From positions 1 to 8,220 of the forward strand of contig RHCK01000062.1 of assembly GCA_010030605.1 (NCBI GenBank): a stretch of 8,220 bases of DNA, written 5' to 3'. The stretch is from Acidimicrobiia bacterium. Lineage in GTDB: Bacteria > Actinomycetota > Acidimicrobiia > Acidimicrobiales > Ilumatobacteraceae. Shown piece by piece: positions 1 to 5,509 of the stretch. The position numbers and the translations under genes were made by a program. Each line of letters starts with the position of its first letter. Position 1 is the first letter of the stretch. The notes below the pieces were generated by a model, which was given only the letters and a program-made list of their open reading frames with translations, did not search any database and was not told where the DNA came from.

Positions 1-249
1 GACGAAGATCCCGACGTGATTGGTCTCTCCATTCTCTCGGGTTCGCACATGGCCTTGGTCCCGGCAGTGTTGGATCAGTTGCGCGCACAAGGCGTGGACT
101 CGCCGGTGGTCGTCGGCGGCATCATCCCCGAAGAAGACCGTCCCACGTTGTTGGCTTCGGGCATCGCCGCGGTCTACACGCCGAAGGACTTCCAATTGAG
201 TGCGATCATGCGCGACATCGCCGAGATCGTCGCCACCAATCGCGCCTGA
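1..249 (+). CDS. B12-binding domain of a methylmalonyl-CoA-mutase-type enzyme, C-terminal part (5' end outside window)
   Basis: The open frame is already running at base 1 and stops at a TGA at 247-249; 82 residues are visible. They carry two hallmarks of the cobalamin-binding Rossmann domain of B12 mutases: GLSILSGSH (residues 8-16 of the visible part), which fits the SxL motif that packs against the nucleotide tail, and VVGGIIPEED (about residues 37-46), the glycine-rich strand-turn. The end (AVYTPKDF, then IMRDIAEIV) is typical of methylmalonyl-CoA mutase alpha or small subunits. The family moves a carbonyl-CoA group between adjacent carbons, as in methylmalonyl-CoA to succinyl-CoA. The DxHxxG motif with the cobalt-ligand His would lie upstream of the window. 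It is therefore unclear whether this is a full mutase subunit or a short stand-alone B12 subunit of about 130-140 residues. Related isobutyryl- or ethylmalonyl-CoA mutases are possible. Confidence 0.88.
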   Translation, partial: DEDPDVIGLSILSGSHMALVPAVLDQLRAQGVDSPVVVGGIIPEEDRPTLLASGIAAVYTPKDFQLSAIMRDIAEIVATNRA

Positions 250-266
250 CGAACGGCGCCCGAAAA

Positions 267-974
267 CTACGCTGCGCGTTCGGCGGCGATCCAGCGCTCG
301 AGTGCCGGGCCACTTTCGAAACTGGTGATCAGGGCGTAGCGAGGCGTGTTCGCGTTGTGCACCACCACGTGCCACAGACGTTGCGTGTCGACGACAAACC
401 GCGCACCCCGCGGTAATGGAACCCGGCGCTCGGTGGATCGATCGGGAAGACCATCAGAGTCGTTGTCCATGAGCAGCATGTAACTGTCGGGCGAGTCGGT
501 GAGCTCCACCCACGACCGCACGACCCAACCCTCGTCGTCGGGGTTGAAACGGTTGTTGTCGTCGCGATGGATCGATCGGATGGCCGTGTCACGATCTTGC
601 GGTTCGAGTTTGATGATGCGCACGCGACCGAAGTTCGCTCCGACCGATGTGACGTACTGCCGCAACGTGGGAGCCAGGTCGGCGTTGCTCGTCCAGAGCG
701 CGTCCTTGTCGGTCTTGCCCTTGTCCCAGAATCCGCGGCAGTCCAGTTGACCGTCGGCCGAGGCAAGCGGCGCGAAGTTGGTGTCGCCCCCACTTTTCCA
801 ATCCATGTATTCGAGGGACTCCCACTCGCGCGTCGGAACGTCGACTGGCATGGGCTTCAACATCACGAAGCCGGTCTCGGCCAACGCCGACAAACGCGGA
901 TGAGGAGTGTCGAGCGGAATCTTCACCGACCAATGTTCGGCGTTGGGCCAGAACGGAGTCGTGCCGGTGCTCAT
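267..974 (-). CDS. Putative 2-oxoglutarate/Fe(II) oxygenase, aspartyl/asparaginyl beta-hydroxylase-like
   Basis: 235 residues, ATG start, TAG stop; a soluble protein with no signal peptide or membrane segment. The C-terminal half has the layout of a cupin-type 2OG-Fe(II) oxygenase. The strand RVRIIKLEP (residues 117-125) leads into IHRDD (135-139), where H136 and D138 form an HxD metal-binding pair. WVELTD (155-160) and the Gly turn PRGARFVVD (188-196) follow. LWHVVVHN (200-207) supplies the distal His (H202), and R212 in TPRYALITS would bind the 2-oxoglutarate carboxylate. The spacing of 10 between H202 and R212 is what I recall for the corresponding pair in human AspH. Unlike AspH, which from memory lacks the acidic ligand, an Asp is present at the HxD position. 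The substrate cannot be told: it may be a protein side chain or a free amino acid. The first ~110 residues (Trp- and Asp-rich) are not recognised. The start is supported by a TANNNT box 7 nt upstream. The gene converges on the B12 mutase gene with a 17-nt gap. Confidence 0.72.
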   Translation of the reverse strand: MSTGTTPFWPNAEHWSVKIPLDTPHPRLSALAETGFVMLKPMPVDVPTREWESLEYMDWKSGGDTNFAPLASADGQLDCRGFWDKGKTDKDALWTSNADLAPTLRQYVTSVGANFGRVRIIKLEPQDRDTAIRSIHRDDNNRFNPDDEGWVVRSWVELTDSPDSYMLLMDNDSDGLPDRSTERRVPLPRGARFVVDTQRLWHVVVHNANTPRYALITSFESGPALERWIAAERAA

Positions 975-981
975 GCGCTTC

Positions 982-987
982 AGTCTA
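982..987 (-). promoter_or_regulatory. Candidate -10 box (TAGACT) of a leaderless promoter for the 2OG oxygenase
   Basis: On the minus strand TAGACT lies 7 nt before the ATG at 974, so a transcript would begin at or next to the start codon. No Shine-Dalgarno is visible in these 7 nt or just above. I could not find a good -35 hexamer at 16-18 bp. Confidence 0.45.
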
Positions 988-1052
988 CGAATCGACGTTC
1001 CAGCGTGCTGGGCACTTGGTCTCCGCGATCGCGACCGCGGTGATCTCGTCGA

Positions 1053-1433
1053 TCAGGGGGCAGCGGTTGTGGTCGCGGCGGTTGTCGTGGTGGGGGCCGC
1101 AGTGGTGGTGACCACACCGCCGGCCGGGATGATCACTTTCTGCCCGGCCTGGATGGCATCGGGATTCGCCAAACCGTTGGCCGCCACGATGGCCTCCACG
1201 GTGACACCGAACTGCCCGGCGATGTACGAGAGCGTGTCACCCTGCTGAATGGTGTACGTCTGCTCACCCATGGCCACCGTGGTCGTGGTGGCGATGACCC
1301 CGTCGGGTCCGAGTGTCGTCGGTGCCTGCGTACCGAGCATGGGAAGCGAATCCAAACTGGAGTCATCTCCGCCACCGCACGCGGTCAACAGCGTCATCGG
1401 GAGCAACACGAGGGTGACAGAGCGCTTCAGCAC
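1053..1433 (-). CDS. LysM-domain lipoprotein with Thr/Ala-rich ends
   Basis: 126 residues from the GTG at 1433. A short lysine-arginine start and a hydrophobic stretch lead to the lipobox LLTAC, with the acylated Cys at residue 19 and GGGDD after it. The mature protein would be tethered to the outer face of the cytoplasmic membrane. A Thr/Pro/Gly linker (about 30-58) precedes one LysM repeat at about residues 60-103, with its usual features YTIQQGDTLSYIA, an Asn-Gly-Leu turn and AGQKVIIP. LysM binds N-acetylglucosamine-containing glycans such as peptidoglycan. The last ~20 residues are almost only Thr, Ala and Pro, and no catalytic domain follows. I chose GTG 1433 over the in-frame GTG at 1469 because it gives a textbook 18-residue lipoprotein signal and has TACGCT exactly 7 nt upstream, whereas 1469 has neither that box nor a Shine-Dalgarno. 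The gene sits 39 nt behind the prenyl synthase. Confidence 0.85.
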   Translation of the reverse strand: MLKRSVTLVLLPMTLLTACGGGDDSSLDSLPMLGTQAPTTLGPDGVIATTTTVAMGEQTYTIQQGDTLSYIAGQFGVTVEAIVAANGLANPDAIQAGQKVIIPAGGVVTTTAAPTTTTAATTTAAP

Positions 1434-1440
1434 GCCCCAC

Positions 1441-1446
1441 AGCGTA
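1441..1446 (-). promoter_or_regulatory. Candidate -10 box (TACGCT) of a leaderless promoter for the LysM lipoprotein
   Basis: TACGCT on the minus strand is followed by 7 nt (GTGGGGC) and then the GTG at 1433. It lies downstream of the alternative GTG at 1469, so if it is used, translation from 1469 would not occur on that transcript. No clear -35 element was found. Confidence 0.45.
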
Positions 1447-1472
1447 TGAGCCGGCGACGAATTTGCCACCCG

Positions 1473-2531
1473 TCAGGTCGTGCGATCGGTGACGTAGGCG
1501 GCCAGCAGTTCCAGCTCGGTCGTGGCCGACGCCACGATGGGAGCGAGCCGCAACGACGCGATGGCTTCGTCGCGCAAACGAACGATGACCGCCTCCATCT
1601 CGTCGAGAGCTCCACAGTCGATGATCGCCTGTTGAGCGTCGGCTACTTGTCGGTCCGACAATTTTTCGCGACCGACGAGGGACAACACCTCACGTTGCGT
1701 TGCGCTCGCACGTTCCATCGCGATGGCCATCAACGGCGTCGGCTTGCCTTCGCGAAGATCGTCCCCCACCGGCTTACCGGTGATCGCGGTTTCGCCGAAG
1801 GCGCCCATCACGTCGTCACGCATCTGGAACGCATCGCCGAGCGGAAGCCCGTACGCGCTGAGGGCCGGCAATAATTCCGCACGTCTCTGCGGAGCAACGA
1901 GCATCGCGCCCAGATGAAGAGGACGCTCGATCGTGTACTTGCCGCTCTTGTAGCGACAGATGCGTTCGGCCTTGAATCTTCGTCGCTCGTTGCGCGCCGA
2001 ACCGATGAGATCGAGCAACTGACCGATGTTCAGTTCGATGCGCAGTTCGTGCCAAATCTCGCGGGCTTCGGTCGACACATCGGACATGAGACGATCGCTG
2101 TACACGAACGCCAAATCACCGACCAGAATCGCGATGCCGTCTCCGTAACGACGAGATTCGCCGCTACTTCCGCCACGACGGTGCTCGTCAGCGAACACCT
2201 CGTGCGTCACGGGCGCGCCCCGACGAGAAGTGGATCCGTCCATCACGTCGTCGTGGAACAAAGCGAAACCGTGCAGCAACTCGAGGGCCGCGCCCGCATC
2301 CAGGCTGATCATCGAATCTGGGTCACCGCCGGCGCCGACGAACCCCCAATGACAAAAAGCCGGTCGCAGACGCTTTCCGCCCGAGGCGACCAAGCGTCGA
2401 ATCTCGGCCACCGGCGACGTCAGATCCTCGTCGAAGTTGGACCAGCGACTTTCTTCGGGTGCCAGGATCTCGGCGATCCGATTCTCGACGCGCGACGCCA
2501 GCGCGACGAGGGAGGCCGGGGGAACGCTCAC
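1473..2531 (-). CDS. Polyprenyl (geranylgeranyl/farnesyl-type) diphosphate synthase
   Basis: 352 residues, GTG start, TGA stop; a cytosolic trans-prenyltransferase that adds isopentenyl diphosphate to allylic diphosphates, supplying quinone, carotenoid or other isoprenoid pathways. Motifs in order: GGKRLRP (51-57, diphosphate and IPP contacts); the first Asp-rich motif HDDVMDG with D94, D95 and D98; RRGAPVTH (103-110); ILVGDLAF (135-142); YKSGKYT (194-200); the second Asp-rich motif QMRDDVMGAFG with D239 and D240; and TGKPVGDDLREGKPTPLM (251-268). The third Asp of the second motif is Gly243, which from memory is usual in actinobacterial GGPP synthases of the IdsA kind, so I do not read it as a defect. 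Phe89, five residues before the first Asp-rich motif, suggests a short product (C15-C20); this is inference. It lies 18 nt behind xseB, which recalls xseB-ispA in E. coli. A TANNNT box 6 nt before the GTG suggests it also has its own promoter. Confidence 0.93.
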   Translation of the reverse strand: MSVPPASLVALASRVENRIAEILAPEESRWSNFDEDLTSPVAEIRRLVASGGKRLRPAFCHWGFVGAGGDPDSMISLDAGAALELLHGFALFHDDVMDGSTSRRGAPVTHEVFADEHRRGGSSGESRRYGDGIAILVGDLAFVYSDRLMSDVSTEAREIWHELRIELNIGQLLDLIGSARNERRRFKAERICRYKSGKYTIERPLHLGAMLVAPQRRAELLPALSAYGLPLGDAFQMRDDVMGAFGETAITGKPVGDDLREGKPTPLMAIAMERASATQREVLSLVGREKLSDRQVADAQQAIIDCGALDEMEAVIVRLRDEAIASLRLAPIVASATTELELLAAYVTDRTT

Positions 2532-2537
2532 GCTTTC

Positions 2538-2543
2538 AGGCTA
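2538..2543 (-). promoter_or_regulatory. Candidate -10 box (TAGCCT) for a leaderless prenyl synthase transcript
   Basis: TAGCCT lies in the 18-nt gap between the xseB stop and the GTG at 2531, 6 nt before that GTG. Any -35 element would have to lie inside the end of xseB; none is obvious there. No Shine-Dalgarno precedes the GTG. Confidence 0.42.
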
Positions 2544-2549
2544 GGCCGT

Positions 2550-2756
2550 TCAGCCGTCGAGACCGCCCACGACGTCCTCGATGCGGGAGCGGGCCGTACC
2601 GATTCGGTCACGGCACAAGCGAATCAATTCCGATGCTCGCTGCACGCGAGCCGCCAGCACGTCGACATCGACGTCGGCTCGTTCGAGTTCGGCGAGGATT
2701 TTCTCGAGTTCCGCCAACGCTTCGGCGTATCCGATCTCTTCGTCCTTCTTGGCCAT
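2550..2756 (-). CDS. xseB: Exodeoxyribonuclease VII small subunit
   Basis: 68 residues, within the usual 60-80 for this subunit. The N-terminal helix YAEALAELEKILAELE (10-25), the Asp-Val-Asp turn and the second helix with ASELIRLCRDRI (41-52, including the family Cys at 48) match the two-helix XseB fold. Several small subunits wrap the helical region of XseA to form exonuclease VII, which degrades single-stranded DNA from either end into short acid-soluble oligonucleotides. An in-frame ATG exists 48 nt further up (2804), but the ATG at 2756 is preferred. GAGGAG (2763-2768) stands 6 nt before it, and the longer form would overlap the end of xseA by 23 nt and add an N-terminus the family lacks. 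It begins 25 nt after the xseA stop and is almost certainly co-transcribed with it. Confidence 0.92.
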   Translation of the reverse strand: MAKKDEEIGYAEALAELEKILAELERADVDVDVLAARVQRASELIRLCRDRIGTARSRIEDVVGGLDG

Positions 2757-2762
2757 CTTCTT

Positions 2763-2768
2763 CTCCTC
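2763..2768 (-). promoter_or_regulatory. Shine-Dalgarno of xseB (GAGGAG) that fixes its start
   Basis: Minus-strand GAGGAG followed by AAGAAG and then the ATG at 2756. This is the strongest ribosome binding site in the window, and it decides between the starts at 2756 and 2804. Confidence 0.8.
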
Positions 2769-2781
2769 GGGAATGGGCTGA

Positions 2782-4092
2782 TTACGAACTTTTCGCGGTG
2801 GCATCGACCGTCGATGTGATCGATCCGTCGCGAACCGTGGTGACGACGGGATCGCCCGCCTTCACGTCGTCGATCGAACGCACGACACGACCGTCGGCGG
2901 TGCGGGTGATCGACCACCCGCGCGCCAACACGTTCACCGGATCCAGCAGATTCACGCGCTTCTCCAAATTGTCGATGGCCAACGAACGTTCGGCCAACAA
3001 CTGCGGAGCGCGCCGGCGCAAACGTTCGATGCGATCACCGAGACGTTCGTCCGCACGATCGACGGCGGTGCGCGTGTGAACGGCGATCTCGCGGGCCACC
3101 TTCGACAAGCGATGACCGGACTCGTCCAACAACTGCGAAGCGCGAATCGCGACGCTCGCCCAGGCCCCTTCGACATCGTCGACGAAGGTCTTCACGTATT
3201 CGATCAGGGCGACCGCGCACGCCGTGGGTGTCTTGTGGCTCTCGAAGGCCACCTCGTCGGCGACGTGATGATCGATCTGGTGACCGATACCGGTGAAGAC
3301 CGGCAACGGTGAATCCGCGATCGCCAACGCGATGGGTTCGGTATCGAAGGTAGCCAGATCGGTTTTGCTTCCACCGCCGCGAATGACGACGATCACGTCG
3401 ATGTCGTCGCGACGACCGAGCGCGCGAATCGCCGACGAAATCTCGGCCGGAGCCGTGTCACCTTGCACCGTCACGTTGGCGATCTTGATGTCGAATCCGA
3501 GACCGGACTCCTCGATCTGTTGAAGAAAGTCGGTGATGCCCGCCGTTCCCTTGCTGCCGACGATGCCCAACCGCAACGGCACCGGGTTCATGTCGACCTC
3601 GCGGTTGCGACCGTACGCTCCGGTCTCTTTGAGCTTCCGAATGAGTTCCTCGCGCTGCAACGCGATGTCACCCAACGTGTAATTGGGATCGATCCCTCGC
3701 ATGATGAGCGACAACTTGCCGAAGCCGCCGTAGAAGTCGAGGTCGCCGAAAATGCGAATCTTCAGACCGTTCGCCAGGTCGAGCCCGCTCTTCATCAATG
3801 TGGGTCGGAGCTTCTTCATCTCCGTTCCCCACAGGTTCACGCTCACCTGCACCTTGCGACCGCGGGCATCGACGTCGACCAGGTTGAAGTAAGTGTGGGG
3901 ATTCTTGAAGTTCAGGCCCGACACCTCACCCCAGACCCACAGACCTTCCGCGAAATGATCACCCAGCACTTCATTGATTTCGTCGGCCAATTCGGCGATG
4001 GAAAACGTGCGCACGCCATCGGGGCCGTCGATGTCCTCGTCGGAGAACACGTCGTCGAAGTCGTCGATTTCGTCGAGATCGTCGTCGCTCAT
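2782..4092 (-). CDS. xseA: Exodeoxyribonuclease VII large (catalytic) subunit
   Basis: 436 residues, close to the family norm, ending in TAA. Residues 28-135 form the OB-fold that holds single-stranded DNA (FSIAELADEIN, LWVWGEVSG, HTYFNLVD, the YGGFGKLSL strand). The catalytic domain runs from about 140 to 300: LRLGIVGSKGTAGITDFL (173-190), VIRGGGSKTDLATFD (236-250), GIGHQIDHHVADEVA (268-282) and HKTPTACA (286-293), matching the conserved GGGS..DL..F and GxGH.xD..AD.VA blocks. A long charged helical region (about 300-382) is where XseB binds. The C-terminal LDPVNVLARGWSITR (383-397) is a family signature. The first 25 residues form an extra acidic tail with 14 Asp/Glu. ATG 4092 is chosen because GGAGG stands 3 nt before it, a short spacing. 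A GTG further up (4143) and an internal GTG at 4014 lack such support. Confidence 0.95.
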   Translation of the reverse strand: MSDDDLDEIDDFDDVFSDEDIDGPDGVRTFSIAELADEINEVLGDHFAEGLWVWGEVSGLNFKNPHTYFNLVDVDARGRKVQVSVNLWGTEMKKLRPTLMKSGLDLANGLKIRIFGDLDFYGGFGKLSLIMRGIDPNYTLGDIALQREELIRKLKETGAYGRNREVDMNPVPLRLGIVGSKGTAGITDFLQQIEESGLGFDIKIANVTVQGDTAPAEISSAIRALGRRDDIDVIVVIRGGGSKTDLATFDTEPIALAIADSPLPVFTGIGHQIDHHVADEVAFESHKTPTACAVALIEYVKTFVDDVEGAWASVAIRASQLLDESGHRLSKVAREIAVHTRTAVDRADERLGDRIERLRRRAPQLLAERSLAIDNLEKRVNLLDPVNVLARGWSITRTADGRVVRSIDDVKAGDPVVTTVRDGSITSTVDATAKSS

Positions 4093-4095
4093 GAT

Positions 4096-4100
4096 CCTCC
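4096..4100 (-). promoter_or_regulatory. Shine-Dalgarno of xseA (GGAGG) with short spacing
   Basis: Minus-strand GGAGG is followed by only ATC and then the ATG at 4092. The usual gap is about 5-9 nt, so initiation may be less than optimal. No better start with a site is in frame nearby. Confidence 0.6.
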
Positions 4101-4141
4101 GATTCTGCCCCACGCCGAACATGCTTCGACACGAGGCCGTC

Positions 4142-4151
4142 ACACTAAGTT
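4142..4151. promoter_or_regulatory. Overlapping divergent -10 boxes for gpmA (+) and xseA (-)
   Basis: The 10-bp stretch ACACTAAGTT reads TAAGTT on the plus strand (4146-4151), 6 nt before the GTG of the mutase gene. On the minus strand it reads TAGTGT (4147-4142), which would start an xseA transcript with a leader of roughly 40-45 nt containing its Shine-Dalgarno. The whole divergent gap is only 65 bp. The -35 regions are not convincing (TTCGAC at 4125-4130 for the plus direction has a 15-bp spacer), so this rests on the -10 match and position alone. Confidence 0.38.
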
Positions 4152-4157
4152 GGTCGC

Positions 4158-4904
4158 GTGACCGGCACCCTCGTCATCCTCCGCCACGGCGAGAGCACGT
4201 GGAATCAGCAGAATCTCTTCACGGGCTGGCACGACGTCCCGTTGTCCGAGAAGGGTCTGGCCGAGGCCGCCCAGGCCGGTTCCACCATGGCCGAGGCCGG
4301 TTTGTTCTTCGACGTGGCCCACACCTCGTTGCTCACCCGGGCCGTGATGACCTGCCATCTGGCGTTGAACGCCATGGGACAGGTGTGGCTGCCCGTTCAA
4401 CGTTCGTGGCGACTGAACGAACGGCACTACGGAGCCCTCCAGGGTCTCGACAAGAAGGCCACCACCGAACGCCACGGCGCCGAGCAGACCAAGTTGTGGC
4501 GCCGCAGTTTCGACGTGCCGCCGCCTCCCGTGGACACCGACAGCCCCGAACACCCGGTGAACGACCGTCGTTATCGACTTTTGGATCCGGCCGTCCTGCC
4601 GGCCGCCGAATGCCTGAAAGACGTGGTGGCACGGGTGTTGCCCTATTGGAACGACGCCATCGTGCCCCAACTACGCGACAACCAGACCGTCCTGGTGACC
4701 GCCCATGGCAACAGCTTGCGCGCCCTCGTCATGCATCTCGAAGGCATTTCCGAGGACGCCATCGCCGAACTGAACATCCCCACCGGCGCACCGCGTCGTT
4801 ACTCCTTCGACGGGTCAATGAAAGTGACGTCAGCCGACTACCTGGGTGACGCGGCCGCGGTGGCAGCGGCGGCCGACGCGGTGTCGAAGCAAGCCGGCGC
4901 CTGA
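4158..4904 (+). CDS. gpmA: 2,3-bisphosphoglycerate-dependent phosphoglycerate mutase
   Basis: 248 residues, GTG start, the usual length for the cofactor-dependent enzyme that interconverts 3- and 2-phosphoglycerate in glycolysis and gluconeogenesis. The catalytic motif LRHGEST places the phosphorylated histidine at H10. Other active-site blocks are LFTGWHDVPLS (20-30), R61, LNERHYGALQGLDK (86-99, with E88, Y91 and K99), WRRSFDVPPPP (114-124, with R115 and R116) and TAHGNSLRAL (181-190, with H183 and N185). All key residues of the E. coli enzyme appear one position earlier, so the enzyme should be active. The last ~20 residues are an Ala-rich tail (AAAVAAAADAV). The GTG at 4158 begins right before the conserved first strand and has a TANNNT box 6 nt upstream and no Shine-Dalgarno, which suggests a leaderless mRNA. 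It is divergent from xseA. Confidence 0.96.
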   Translation: MTGTLVILRHGESTWNQQNLFTGWHDVPLSEKGLAEAAQAGSTMAEAGLFFDVAHTSLLTRAVMTCHLALNAMGQVWLPVQRSWRLNERHYGALQGLDKKATTERHGAEQTKLWRRSFDVPPPPVDTDSPEHPVNDRRYRLLDPAVLPAAECLKDVVARVLPYWNDAIVPQLRDNQTVLVTAHGNSLRALVMHLEGISEDAIAELNIPTGAPRRYSFDGSMKVTSADYLGDAAAVAAAADAVSKQAGA

Positions 4905-4944
4905 ACCAGCGTCAGGCCGGTGTGTGCCCGTCGGCTCACCGACG
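4899..4944 (+). terminator. Two tandem hairpins at the end of gpmA, possible terminator without a U-tract
   Basis: The first hairpin pairs GCCTGA (4899-4904, containing the stop codon) with TCAGGC (4912-4917) around a 7-nt loop. The second pairs CGTCGG (4929-4934) with CCGACG (4939-4944) around CTCA. Both stems are perfect 6-bp matches. No run of T follows either, so this is not a classical intrinsic terminator. The rest of the gap (4945-4988) shows nothing else I can name. Confidence 0.35.
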
Positions 4945-4988
4945 TGTCCGCCGACTCAGACCCGTGACGACCGGGACAAAGCCGGTGG

Positions 4989-5017
4989 TTCTCACAAGTT
5001 CACGAGCGTTATAGGGT
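4989..5017 (+). promoter_or_regulatory. Candidate promoter of the cyclic-nucleotide-binding protein gene, leaderless
   Basis: TTCTCA (4989-4994, 4 of 6 matches to TTGACA) is separated by 17 bp from TAGGGT (5012-5017). The ATG follows after 7 nt. Of the six start-proximal boxes in the window this is the only one with an acceptable -35 at the standard spacing. Confidence 0.45.
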
Positions 5018-5024
5018 TCGAGTC

Positions 5025-5450
5025 ATGGCAAGCAAAAAGACATATCTGGAAAGCCTCCGCCGCGTTGCTTTGTTCTCCTCCTGCTCCACCAAGGACCTCG
5101 AGAAGATCGCCAAGGCCGGCGACGAGGTGAAAATGGACGCTGGCTCGGTGATCGTCGACCAGGGTCAGACTGGTCGCGAGGCCTTCGTCATCATCAGTGG
5201 CTCGGCCACCGTGAAGCGCAACGGCAAGAAGGTCGCCACGCTCGGCGCCGGTGCCGTGGTGGGCGAACTCTCACTCCTCGACCATGGTCCGCGCACAGCA
5301 ACCGTCGTCGCCGACACAGAGTGCACGATGTTGGTCATCAGCCAGCGTCAGTTCCTCGCGGTGATCGACGCGATTCCGGCGATTTCGCACAAGCTTCTGG
5401 CCACCTTGGCCGGTCGCATCCGCGAACTCGACCGTCAATACTTCGGCTGA
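5025..5450 (+). CDS. Stand-alone cyclic-nucleotide-binding (CRP-N-like) domain protein
   Basis: 141 residues, ATG start. Residues about 9-125 form one cyclic nucleotide-binding domain: the entry helix YLESLRRVALFSSCS, then AGSVIVDQGQTGREAFVIISG (39-59) as the beta-roll, NGKKVATLGAGAVVGELSLL (66-85), and the phosphate-binding cassette GELSLLDHGPRTATV (80-94) with the ribose-contacting E81 and the phosphate-contacting R90. The last part (SHKLLATLAGRIRELDRQYF) is the long C-helix that in CRP proteins leads to the DNA-binding domain. Here the protein ends there, so no helix-turn-helix, channel or kinase domain is attached. It could bind cAMP or cGMP and act on a partner protein, but no partner can be named. 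Neighbours are the phosphoglycerate mutase upstream and, 74 nt downstream, the EtfD-like oxidoreductase. I see no Shine-Dalgarno; the start is backed by the TANNNT box. Confidence 0.88.
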   Translation: MASKKTYLESLRRVALFSSCSTKDLEKIAKAGDEVKMDAGSVIVDQGQTGREAFVIISGSATVKRNGKKVATLGAGAVVGELSLLDHGPRTATVVADTECTMLVISQRQFLAVIDAIPAISHKLLATLAGRIRELDRQYFG

Positions 5451-5459
5451 ACCACGTTT

Positions 5460-5482
5460 TCGACCGTCACGAAGACGGTCGA
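5460..5482 (+). terminator. Perfect 9-bp hairpin between the cNMP-binding and EtfD-like genes
   Basis: TCGACCGTC (5460-5468) and GACGGTCGA (5474-5482) are exact reverse complements around a 5-nt loop (ACGAA), starting 9 nt after the stop codon at 5450. Four T's lie before, not after, the stem, so it lacks a downstream U-tract. It could be a U-less terminator or processing hairpin, or an operator half-site pair for the downstream gene. Confidence 0.45.
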
Positions 5483-5509
5483 GGGTTCGCCCCATCACCT
5501 TCTTGGCAG

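Noticed and set aside
1000..1040. Small palindromes (CCAGC-GT-GCTGG, and CGCGATCGCG at 1024-1033) after the LysM gene
   Set aside because: They could weakly serve as a terminator for the LysM gene on the minus strand, but the stems are only 5 bp, there is no T-tract, and short GC palindromes are common in this DNA.
1056..1116. Repetitive GTGGT/GCGGTTGT-rich stretch that looks like a minisatellite
   Set aside because: It is the reverse strand of Thr/Ala codons in the tail of the LysM lipoprotein; the low complexity is explained by the protein composition and shows no regular unit.
1914..2819. Plus-strand frame of 301 codons across the prenyl synthase, xseB and the end of xseA
   Set aside because: It crosses three well-supported minus-strand genes and shows no family motif.
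4140..4670. Minus-strand frame of 176 codons opposite phosphoglycerate mutase
   Set aside because: Gly/His/Val-rich shadow of a gene whose active-site residues are all present on the plus strand.
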